A program made the position numbers and the translations under genes. From NCBI GenBank assembly GCA_029213065.1, contig JARGPH010000038.1:1-34536 (forward strand): a DNA stretch of 34,536 nucleotides, given 5' to 3'. The number at the start of each line of letters is the position of its first letter. The stretch's first letter is position 1. The notes below the pieces were generated by a model that was given only the letters and a program-made list of their open reading frames with translations, did not search any database and was not told where the DNA came from. Positions 6,987-14,129 of the stretch are shown here, in pieces. Source of the DNA: Verrucomicrobiales bacterium (GTDB lineage Bacteria; Verrucomicrobiota; Verrucomicrobiia; Verrucomicrobiales; DEV007).

Positions 6987-9900
6987 TTATTCCTCCTCCG
7001 TTCCGTTCAGGTAAACTTTGCGATTGGTCGTCGACCCATCAGCCCAGCGAAACTGGATCTGAGCCGGTCCTTTCGGTTTCGCGGGCGCTCCAAAGAACAA
7101 TTCCTGCGAAGACTGGCTGCGATAGCCGCCGCCGGCGTAGTATTCCGCTGTCTGGGTGGGGAAGTCCGGAATCGTCACGGTGACGCGGACACCGGCGGGA
7201 TGTTTTCCGGGGGTGTCGATCACGACGCTGAGTGGCTGAGTGCCCGCGGGCTCCGTCTGATTGATAAAGGCGGCGGGATCGGAATCGTTCAGTGCGGCAA
7301 TGAAGTCGACGCGGCGATCGCGATTCAAATCAGTTGTGATGAGTGCCCTCCCTGCTCCGTAGGCAAGAAGTCCGCTCCTCCGTGCCTCCACGGCGATAAA
7401 CGGGGATTCTGCTTTTCCGGTGCCCAGAAGCAGTTGTGAAACGCCGCCGGTGTTCGGTTCCGGTTTTAAAATGGTGGCTGAGGCGCGGTTTTGAAGCAGA
7501 TAGGCGTCTGTGAATCCATCGTAGTTAACATCGGTCAGGGCGATGCCGTAGCTTTGCGATACTTGAGCGATGCGGGGAAGAGGAGAGAAAGTGAATACTC
7601 CGGTCCCGTCATTGATGAGGATTCCCGATTCGCGAGTGGTCAGTGACCATGACTTCGCTTCACTCAGTTTCTTTTGTGAAAAAATTTCCGGCAGCAGCTC
7701 AACAAACTCCCGCGAGGACTTCGCTTTCGCGGCGATAGCCGGATCCAGTTCCGCAAAATCAATCCAGCCGCGGAGGGGGAGCATCTCACCCTTCTCTCTC
7801 AGCATTTCAATGGTGAGCTCGTTCCCGAAAAGGAGATCTCCTTCGAGGAACTCACCCCGGTAGAGGCTCGTTTCCCCGCCATTGAGACCTTCGTTGGCAA
7901 CGAGGTAATCAATGTCGCCATCGTTGTCGATGTCGCGCCCTGTGATCGCGTTCCATCTTCCCCTTAGATTATCCAATCCGGCCTCTTCGCCGACCCGCGT
8001 CAGTTTAGCTCCGGTATTTTTCCACAATTGAATCGGTCCCCATTCGGTCGTGATCATGAGGTCGAGGGTGCCGGTGTTGTCGACATCGGTCCAAATCGCA
8101 CTGCTTACCGCACCGGCTTTCTTCAGGGCAGGCGCGAGCTGATCGGTGACATCGGTAAAGTGACCCTTCCCGTTATTCCGGAGCAGGTAACTCGTTCCGG
8201 GTTCGGGATAACTGCCGGGTTCAAAATGTCCACCAACAAACAAATCAACATCGCCGTCGCCGTCAAAATCGGCTGCCGCGACGGGGCCGCTGTTGGCATT
8301 TGCGCGGGGAAGTGATCCCGCCGGAGCCCTCACATAGCCACCTTTCTGCATGAGATAGAGTCGATCCTGGAGAACGCCGGGGGTTTTCCCTGCTTCGATT
8401 CCGCCGCTGGCGATGAAGAGATCGATATCACCGTCGTTGTCGGCATCAAAGTAGACCGCTCCGCCATCTTCAGAGGACTTGGAGTTTTCCAGTGCCTTGC
8501 CGGTGGATGAGAGATCCGGAGAGCGGGCTACGAATCGCGAAATGGCATCACGGGATCCTCCCAGTAGCAACTCTGAGAGGCCGTCGCCATCGAGATCCGC
8601 AGCTGCAAGGGAGGGACCGCTGCGACTGATGCCTGCAGGAGCCAGTGGCTGAGAGAGATTTTCATTGAATGGCAGTTCGACGTAGCCGATGCCCCGTAGA
8701 GCGTCGGAGCCGGTGAAGAGTGGTCTCGTTGGTGGCGGTCGCGATAACGATGGGATCAAGCTGTAGGCTTCCTTAATCGTATAGCGGAAGCCCGGTTCGA
8801 CTTTCTCAAGAGATTCGTAGGCACCTGAGCCCTGCCAGCGAACCGTGATCCGGTCGAGCGCTTTGCCCTCCGGAGCTGCTGCGAAAAATACCGGTTCGTC
8901 TGAGTTTTTGAACCCGCCCTGAGGATAGAGCTGTTGCACCCGTGTCAGGCCTCCGGTTCTCGTAAAGAGTTCTGATCCGATCCCGATCCGGTTTGAGCGT
9001 TCCCCTTCGAGTTCGACGATGAGCCTCCCGGCCTGGCTGTGGTTGCGATAAAGAATAACATCCTCTCCTAACGGACACACCACGAGGTCGAGATCACCGT
9101 CGCCATCGAGGTCGCCCTGGCCGGCTGCGTAGCTGATTGCTTTGCTGCCCAGTCCCCAGGCAGCGGTGGCGTTCTCAAAGTTCCAGTCACCTTTGTTCCG
9201 AAAGGCGATGTTTCTCTGCGGGCGTTCAGGCTGGTTTTCGAGAATGTCCCATCGCGTTCTCCCTTTGAGTGATTCCCCCTCGAGTTCTCCGCTTGGCAGG
9301 CTCGTCCGGTCACGCGCTTCCCCGGTGGCGAAAAAGAGATCGGTGAGGCCGTCGCCGTCGTAGTCACCCGCTTTCACTGCCCATGAGGCTCCGGTGTTGG
9401 CTATACCGGCGAGGTGCGCGAGTTCCTGGAAGCGCGTCGTCCCTGTGTTCGCAAACAGGGTGTTGTGCGGGATCTGCATGGCGCCTCCGCTGTTTGCAAC
9501 GCGTAAGACATCCTGACGGAGGGGCTCTCCGTAACTGAGCCGTTCTTTCTGGGTCAACGGGGCCGACCCGGTTGCGAGGAGATCAATATAAAGATCATTG
9601 TTGAAATCGGCGGTGACGCTTCCCCGCGAATGCCAGGGAGTGTATGGCAGGACCATTCGAGTGACATCGAACATTCCCTTGTCCCGGCGGTTTTGCAAAA
9701 GGGCGTCGGGGGCGTGGCTGTCGTGAGCGAGAAAAAGATCGGGGAACAAATCCTGATCGACGTCGAGCCAGCTGTGTGCTGTTGTATAGGACCGCTGCGT
9801 GCCGATAAAGGGATCCGGCATGGGCTCGAATTTTCCTTTACCGGTATTGCGATAGAGGAGGTCGGCGACGGGGCCTTCGACCCATTGCGTTTTGCCCTCT

Positions 9901-10622
9901 TTGTCGACATAGCCGATGTAGGCGTCATCCCAGGGCGGGCGAAGTTTCACCGCCCCGTTGACAACCGTTGATTCGATCGATTCAGGACGCCCTTCAGCGG
10001 GTTCAATGTGATAGCCCTGAATAAAGAGATCGAGATAGCCGTCCCCGTCCTTGTCGACAAAGCTCGCGCTGAGAGATCCCGAGGAAAAGTTGATTCCGTA
10101 GTCCTCTGCCATGTCAACAAATCGAACGACACCGCCCCGGCTGATGTTCATGAGGAGTTGGTTGGGGCTTTCGTAATTCACGATATAGATATCGAGATCC
10201 CCGTCATCATCCACGTCCGCCATTACTGCCGAGGAACCCCAGCTATCTTTTCCACCGAGCTGAGCAATCGGGGATACGTCTTCGAAGGTGAAATTATCGC
10301 GTTGTATGAAGAGTCGGTGCGCTCCGGTAGTTCCCGGGAAGAATAAATCGGCGCGTTTGTCTCCGTTAATGTCCCCGATGGCGACGTTGCCTGTCGCCCA
10401 GCCGAAGGCATAGAGGTGCTTCAAGGGATGTTTGAGATCGAGCTCATAGCGCATCGTCACGCCGCTCTTATCTGAGCTGATCTGCTCAAAGAGAGTTCCC
10501 CCGTCCCAGGTTGATTTGGGCTCAAGAGCTTCTTTCGTCATGATGTCCTCATCCGAGATCGCGTGGAGGAACGAAGTGGGAAGACAAGTGAGAAGTGTCA
10601 GGAGAAGAAAGCTACGGATCAT
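6987..10622 (-). CDS. Giant secreted FG-GAP/VCBS repeat protein with UnbV/ASPIC-type domains
   Basis: This 1211-residue protein starts with a signal peptide ([18 protein letters not shown], cleaved near LHA). Two beta-propeller-like arrays follow, built from FG-GAP/VCBS calcium-type loops such as [55 protein letters not shown] and [12 protein letters not shown] count about fourteen. A UnbV/ASPIC-like segment ([25 protein letters not shown]) separates the arrays, and a second one ([23 protein letters not shown]) closes the protein. The family is abundant in Planctomycetes and Verrucomicrobia, with a presumed extracellular binding or adhesion role that is not well defined. I chose the ATG at 10622 because it begins the signal peptide; in-frame upstream ATGs at 10637 and 10757 are less likely. 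Confidence 0.85.
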   Translation of the reverse strand: MIRSFLLLTLLTCLPTSFLHAISDEDIMTKEALEPKSTWDGGTLFEQISSDKSGVTMRYELDLKHPLKHLYAFGWATGNVAIGDINGDKRADLFFPGTTGAHRLFIQRDNFTFEDVSPIAQLGGKDSWGSSAVMADVDDDGDLDIYIVNYESPNQLLMNISRGGVVRFVDMAEDYGINFSSGSLSASFVDKDGDGYLDLFIQGYHIEPAEGRPESIESTVVNGAVKLRPPWDDAYIGYVDKEGKTQWVEGPVADLLYRNTGKGKFEPMPDPFIGTQRSYTTAHSWLDVDQDLFPDLFLAHDSHAPDALLQNRRDKGMFDVTRMVLPYTPWHSRGSVTADFNNDLYIDLLATGSAPLTQKERLSYGEPLRQDVLRVANSGGAMQIPHNTLFANTGTTRFQELAHLAGIANTGASWAVKAGDYDGDGLTDLFFATGEARDRTSLPSGELEGESLKGRTRWDILENQPERPQRNIAFRNKGDWNFENATAAWGLGSKAISYAAGQGDLDGDGDLDLVVCPLGEDVILYRNHSQAGRLIVELEGERSNRIGIGSELFTRTGGLTRVQQLYPQGGFKNSDEPVFFAAAPEGKALDRITVRWQGSGAYESLEKVEPGFRYTIKEAYSLIPSLSRPPPTRPLFTGSDALRGIGYVELPFNENLSQPLAPAGISRSGPSLAAADLDGDGLSELLLGGSRDAISRFVARSPDLSSTGKALENSKSSEDGGAVYFDADNDGDIDLFIASGGIEAGKTPGVLQDRLYLMQKGGYVRAPAGSLPRANANSGPVAAADFDGDGDVDLFVGGHFEPGSYPEPGTSYLLRNNGKGHFTDVTDQLAPALKKAGAVSSAIWTDVDNTGTLDLMITTEWGPIQLWKNTGAKLTRVGEEAGLDNLRGRWNAITGRDIDNDGDIDYLVANEGLNGGETSLYRGEFLEGDLLFGNELTIEMLREKGEMLPLRGWIDFAELDPAIAAKAKSSREFVELLPEIFSQKKLSEAKSWSLTTRESGILINDGTGVFTFSPLPRIAQVSQSYGIALTDVNYDGFTDAYLLQNRASATILKPEPNTGGVSQLLLGTGKAESPFIAVEARRSGLLAYGAGRALITTDLNRDRRVDFIAALNDSDPAAFINQTEPAGTQPLSVVIDTPGKHPAGVRVTVTIPDFPTQTAEYYAGGGYRSQSSQELFFGAPAKPKGPAQIQFRWADGSTTNRKVYLNGTEEE

Positions 10623-10821
10623 GGAGGCTGCAGGCATGTTAGCATAAGACATTCGCCCGAACCCTTGCAACTGTGACAATCGGGAAAGTTTCAGAGGTGC
10701 CGTGATGAGCCGTGAACGGAAATGTCTGAATTTCTTTATGATGCCATCAACGTTCACGATGATGAGCTTAAACGGGTTTGAATTTCCGGGTGATAGTGAG
10801 GTCGCTCGTTAATCTTCCGGC

Positions 10822-10858
10822 ACTTAACCCTGTCATGTCCACCACCTAACCCTGTTCG
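10822..10858 (+). repeat. Two direct copies of CACYTAACCCTGT, 22 bp apart
   Basis: CACTTAACCCTGT and CACCTAACCCTGT start 22 bp apart, two helical turns, about 35 bp upstream of the -35 box at 10893. Such spacing would suit a protein-binding pair, though the copies may be remnants of a dispersed repeat. The rest of the 380 bp between 10623 and 11003 holds only the promoter listed next. Confidence 0.3.
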
Positions 10859-10892
10859 ATTTTATACCCTTAGTAATACTTAAGGATCGGGC

Positions 10893-10922
10893 TTGCAAAA
10901 ATGTTGAAATATTTCGTATAAT
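10893..10922 (+). promoter_or_regulatory. Sigma-70-type promoter for glycine-zipper lipoproteins
   Basis: TTGCAA (10893-10898) and a perfect TATAAT (10917-10922) are separated by 18 bp within an AT-rich stretch. The expected start near 10929 leaves a ~75 nt leader before the ATG at 11004. It is the best promoter match I saw in the window. Confidence 0.6.
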
Positions 10923-11003
10923 TACTGAATAATCTATCGCCCTCAACCGTCGTAGTGAGGATAGGGGCGGTGGATTCACAACCTCAAAACAACCAAACGA
11001 TCT

Positions 11004-11231
11004 ATGAAAAAAGCTGGAAAACTCGCAATTCTCGGAGCCGCAATCGGCATCATGTCATTCTCAACTGCCTGCACTCCCGGTGAGCGAGGTGCGGTTGTCG
11101 GTGGCGCTATCGGAGCAGGAACTGGTGCTCTTATCGGTGACGGAACCGGAGCCCTCATTGGTGGTGCTGTCGGTGCTGTAGCCGGTTCTGAAATCTCCAA
11201 AAAACGCGCTCGTCGCAACGGAAACTGGTAA
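11004..11231 (+). CDS. Small glycine-zipper lipoprotein
   Basis: A 75-residue precursor. Residues 1-22 are a lipoprotein signal with lipobox FSTAC and Cys23 as the acylated residue. The mature part is mostly a glycine zipper: GAVVGGAIGAGTGALIG and a second GALIGGAVGAVAG stretch, patterns that pack as membrane-embedded helical hairpins in the YMGG/OmpA-associated families. It ends in a short basic tail (KKRARR). It is anchored in the outer or inner membrane; precise role unknown. The next gene is a paralogue 46 bp downstream, so the two are probably cotranscribed from the promoter at 10893. Confidence 0.8.
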   Translation: MKKAGKLAILGAAIGIMSFSTACTPGERGAVVGGAIGAGTGALIGDGTGALIGGAVGAVAGSEISKKRARRNGNW

Positions 11232-11277
11232 TACACTTTTCCGGAAACTCCTCCTTATCGTTTCCGTCTGACATGAT

Positions 11278-11619
11278 ATGAAAATTTGCGGTGGTTCATT
11301 CTTTGCTTCCGCAGTTGTCGCTCTCGCGATGCTGACTGTCTCGTGCACGCCCACCGAAGAAGGTGCGTTTGTGGGCGGGGCGATCGGCACGGCTGCGGGT
11401 GGTGCACTTACTGACAGCGGAACCGGAGCTCTCGTTGGGGGCTTGTTAGGCGCTGCTGTCGGAGCTGCGATAGCAGATGATCGCTCCCACCGTCGTTCCT
11501 CATATTACGGACGCGGGCGATACGACTACAGGCGGCACCATCACGGGTATCATCGTGGTGACCGCTATTATCATGGTCGTTCATACGGCCCTCCGCGGAG
11601 ACGCGGATACGGCTACTGA
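11278..11619 (+). CDS. Glycine-zipper lipoprotein with His/Tyr/Arg-rich tail
   Basis: This 113-residue precursor has a lipoprotein signal ending LTVSC (Cys23). It has a glycine zipper (GAFVGGAIGTAAGGAL, then GALVGGLLGAAVGAA) at roughly residues 29-64. The remaining ~45 residues are unusually rich in His, Tyr, Arg and Gly (RRHHHGYHRGDRYYHG). It is clearly a paralogue of the preceding gene with an added tail. The tail could bind metal or cell-wall polymers; that is inference. A strong hairpin terminator follows. Confidence 0.8.
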   Translation: MKICGGSFFASAVVALAMLTVSCTPTEEGAFVGGAIGTAAGGALTDSGTGALVGGLLGAAVGAAIADDRSHRRSSYYGRGRYDYRRHHHGYHRGDRYYHGRSYGPPRRRGYGY

Positions 11620-11649
11620 GAGGAGATTGGTTTCAGATTATATTTCAAG

Positions 11650-11680
11650 AAAAGCGGGGGAGTGATCCTCCGCTTTTTTT
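11650..11680. terminator. Intrinsic terminator between convergent genes
   Basis: AAAGCGGGGGA, loop GTGA, then TCCTCCGCTTT followed by a T run on the plus strand. The stem has one mismatch. It ends the glycine-zipper pair, and its A-rich left flank could also serve the minus-strand gene ending at 11720. Confidence 0.75.
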
Positions 11681-11719
11681 GTGGCTGCTTCGTTCGGCTG
11701 GTCCGGGGGAGGGAGTTCT

Positions 11720-11947
11720 TCACTCTTCCGGGGCAGGGGTCAGTTCTGCGATTTTCTCCTGCAGCCTTGCGTTTTGATCGTGAAGCGCTGAAATCTGATC
11801 CTGAAGTTGGATCAGCACTTTTTCGTCGGGGGAGAAGAGGCTTCCCGAGGCGACCCTTTTCCAGTAAACGCCGTAGAACCATCCGGAGACGGCGATTCCT
11901 GCGAGAACAAGAAGAATGAGGGACTGGACTGGGGTGAGATTTTTCAC
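11720..11947 (-). CDS. Small single-pass membrane protein with C-terminal coiled coil
   Basis: A GTG start at 11947 gives 75 residues: VKNLTP, a membrane helix at about 7-26 (SLILLVLAGIAVSGWFYGVY), then a heptad-rich segment (LIQLQDQISALHDQNARLQEKI) and an acidic end. The layout resembles FtsB/FtsL-type division proteins or small envelope scaffolds, but the sequence is too short for a family call. A longer frame reading back into the upstream gene is not needed. The GTG lies 25 bp after that gene's stop, consistent with one operon. Confidence 0.55.
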   Translation of the reverse strand: MKNLTPVQSLILLVLAGIAVSGWFYGVYWKRVASGSLFSPDEKVLIQLQDQISALHDQNARLQEKIAELTPAPEE

Positions 11948-11972
11948 AAAGCCCGGCGAGTGAACGCTGCGA

Positions 11973-12887
11973 TTACTTTTTCTTTCCGAAAAGGCGGCCC
12001 AGATTGAGCCCTTTGCGTTTTTCGGGAACGGCTGCCGCCGCATTGTAATTCGGCTGTTGCTCATCACCGCCTTGCGGAGGTGCAGCCGCGGTATCGGGGG
12101 CAGGTTGAGTAGCGTTGTTGTTGCCACCATTGTTGCCGTTGAACCATCCCCGCTTTTCCTGTTCAGGCTTTCTCTGTTGTGAGTTAGCTCCTCCTACGGG
12201 ATTGGTACTGGACTCGTTCTCTCTTGTGATGACGAGTCTCAAGTCCGACGGGATATTGTCGACATAGTCCCAGCTTCGCACCGGCATTTTCGCCCCCTGC
12301 GGGGTGTAGCCCTGCACCTTGCGGCGAATTAGTTTCCCTGAAGGATCGTAAATCTGTTCCTCGGCGAAGCGACCGAATGAATCGTAAACCTGAACGCCGC
12401 GATACTTGAAGGTTCCGCGTCCGTCATAGATCATGACTTCGGTGGGGCGACCGAATTGATCGAGCATGATCATTCGGCGTTGAAGCGTCACGTTGTTCTT
12501 TTTCGTGATCTGCTCCAGCGTCTTCGTTTTCGTATCCTGCTTGGATTCGGTGAAAGAGCCGTCGGTGTGATGGATTCCGCGGCCCCAGACATCGACCACT
12601 TTGCCCTGCATCTGTCGAAGTTGAGGATTGTGCTTCGCGAACGCCTGACGCTGTTGTTCGGTCAAAATCATGTCTCCGCCGGAAAATGCCATCGCTGCAT
12701 TGGGATCCATAGCGGCGCCCTGCTGTTGGGCTGCGGTGACCGCCTGTTGATTCACAATCGCTCTTCCGGCGCGGGCGCCTCCACCTGAGGGTGTTTGTTG
12801 CGTATGGAACTGGGCAGACGCCTCGAAGGTGATCATCCCGAGTGAGATGACCGCCAGAGTATGTAAAATCGTATTCTGTCTTTCCAT
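11973..12887 (-). CDS. Secreted Gln-rich protein of unknown function
   Basis: 304 residues from the ATG at 12887, which opens a signal peptide (MERQNTILHTLAVISLGM, cleaved near ASA). The mature protein begins with a low-complexity stretch (residues ~25-55, Gln/Ala/Gly). A central region of short charged beta-like repeats with YDGRGTFKYRG, VYDSFGRFAEEQIYD and PSGKLIRRK may be a small RHS/MORN-like fold. An Asn/Gln/Pro-rich linker follows, then a basic C-terminus (KRKGLNLGRLFGKKK). No family recognised. The upstream frame extension to 13229 overlaps the next gene and is rejected. Confidence 0.65.
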   Translation of the reverse strand: MERQNTILHTLAVISLGMITFEASAQFHTQQTPSGGGARAGRAIVNQQAVTAAQQQGAAMDPNAAMAFSGGDMILTEQQRQAFAKHNPQLRQMQGKVVDVWGRGIHHTDGSFTESKQDTKTKTLEQITKKNNVTLQRRMIMLDQFGRPTEVMIYDGRGTFKYRGVQVYDSFGRFAEEQIYDPSGKLIRRKVQGYTPQGAKMPVRSWDYVDNIPSDLRLVITRENESSTNPVGGANSQQRKPEQEKRGWFNGNNGGNNNATQPAPDTAAAPPQGGDEQQPNYNAAAAVPEKRKGLNLGRLFGKKK

Positions 12888-12999
12888 TTGGCGCGATATA
12901 AGGATAAGGCTTACAGAAAATGCCGCAAGCTTTTCCGAAACTCCCTTTCGGGCTGGTGAAATACCGGGGAATTGCCTCGTGTCCCGCAGGTTGCGCCGC

Positions 13000-13557
13000 C
13001 TACTCCTCCTCGATCGGAAAGCGATTTTCGGGGGCGAGAAATCGACCGTGGAACCGGCTTTCAGGGTGGACCTGCCGCGTTTCCTCCTCCGAATCATTGA
13101 TGAGGAGGCGCCCCTCGTTGGCCCAGGCAAAAATTCCCCCGGCGAGATTTGCTGCTGAGAGAGGCCATTTTTCCGGCATCTCGCTGAGGAGTTTTGCGGC
13201 TCTGACTCCGGAGGCGCTGTAAAAGACAATCACTTCAGGGAGTGGCGCGGCGGTGGTTAGGTATCTGGAGATTTTATCACTGGTATCGAGATGGACGGCT
13301 CCGGGGATGCGGCTGACCTGAAACTCTTCAGTCCGCCTCACATCGATGATAAGAACATCGACGTTTCTATCCAGCAAGGCGGCAAGCGTCGCGGGGCGCA
13401 AATGCTCAAATTCCGGGTATTCGCTGCGAAGTGACTCGCTCTGTGCTTCGAGGGTCTGGATATCGCCCACTTTGCGGTAACTGCCCGGCCCGAGCGCAAT
13501 GAGGAGGATTCCGAAAAGGAAGAGACCGGCAACGATGAGGATGGCTTGCGGGCGCAT
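13000..13557 (-). CDS. Membrane-anchored rhodanese-like protein, catalytic Cys replaced
   Basis: 185 residues. An N-terminal membrane anchor (residues 4-23) is followed by a linker helix and a rhodanese domain (about 55-155) with LIIDVRRTEEFQVSRIPGAVHL and the active-site loop VFYSASGVRA. Active rhodaneses have Cys at the position of Ser114 (codon AGC), so sulfur transfer is unlikely. Such domains may act as phosphate or persulfide binding modules. Its 3' end is followed by the secreted Gln-rich gene and its start lies 9 bp after the lspA stop, so it is probably cotranscribed with lspA. Confidence 0.8.
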   Translation of the reverse strand: MRPQAILIVAGLFLFGILLIALGPGSYRKVGDIQTLEAQSESLRSEYPEFEHLRPATLAALLDRNVDVLIIDVRRTEEFQVSRIPGAVHLDTSDKISRYLTTAAPLPEVIVFYSASGVRAAKLLSEMPEKWPLSAANLAGGIFAWANEGRLLINDSEEETRQVHPESRFHGRFLAPENRFPIEEE

Positions 13558-13566
13558 CGTGGGGGA

Positions 13567-14118
13567 TCAGGAATCTTTTACGTCCTTTTGAGGCTCCGGC
13601 GTTCCCGGCTGACGAAAGGCGGAAATGATGAGTAAGCCTGCGGCGATGCAAATGCACGAGTCGGCGACGTTGAAACTGGGAAAATGCCCGCCCGATGACT
13701 TCACGATTTTGTCGTAAAAGGGAGGAAGGAAATCGAGGAAGTCGACGACGTAGCCGCGGCCGGGAAGAAGCCGGTCGGTGAGATTGCCAATGATTCCGCT
13801 GATGAGGAGGGAGGCGGCCACCTTCGTGATTTTGTCAGGAAAGCCGCCTTTTCTCCAGAGGACGGTGATACCGGTGATGGCGACCAGTCCGATGACACCG
13901 AAGAGGTAGTTGGCGTAGGCGGAACCATTGAGGACTCCGAATGCCATTCCTGTGTTGTGAACTCTGACGATGTTGAAAAAGTCGGGGATCACCTCGATGA
14001 CACGCCGCATCTCGTACGGAGTCACCCGTGGATCCGGGAACTGCATCACGATCCAGAGTTTCGTGAGCTGATCCAGAATCAGGAGGGGAAGACTGATGCT
14101 GAGGAGGTGTTTTTTCAT
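13567..14118 (-). CDS. lspA: Lipoprotein signal peptidase (signal peptidase II)
   Basis: Aspartic protease that removes signal peptides from diacylated prolipoproteins in the inner membrane. 183 residues with four predicted membrane helices. NTGMAFG (55-61) is the conserved Asn motif, GNLTDR gives catalytic Asp115 and FNVADS gives Asp153. VVDFLDF precedes a ~15-residue periplasmic loop insertion. It lies 11 bp downstream of ileS, the classical bacterial arrangement, with lgt upstream of both, so the lipoprotein pathway genes are grouped here. Confidence 0.96.
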   Translation of the reverse strand: MKKHLLSISLPLLILDQLTKLWIVMQFPDPRVTPYEMRRVIEVIPDFFNIVRVHNTGMAFGVLNGSAYANYLFGVIGLVAITGITVLWRKGGFPDKITKVAASLLISGIIGNLTDRLLPGRGYVVDFLDFLPPFYDKIVKSSGGHFPSFNVADSCICIAAGLLIISAFRQPGTPEPQKDVKDS

Positions 14119-14129
14119 GGCGGGGGGAT

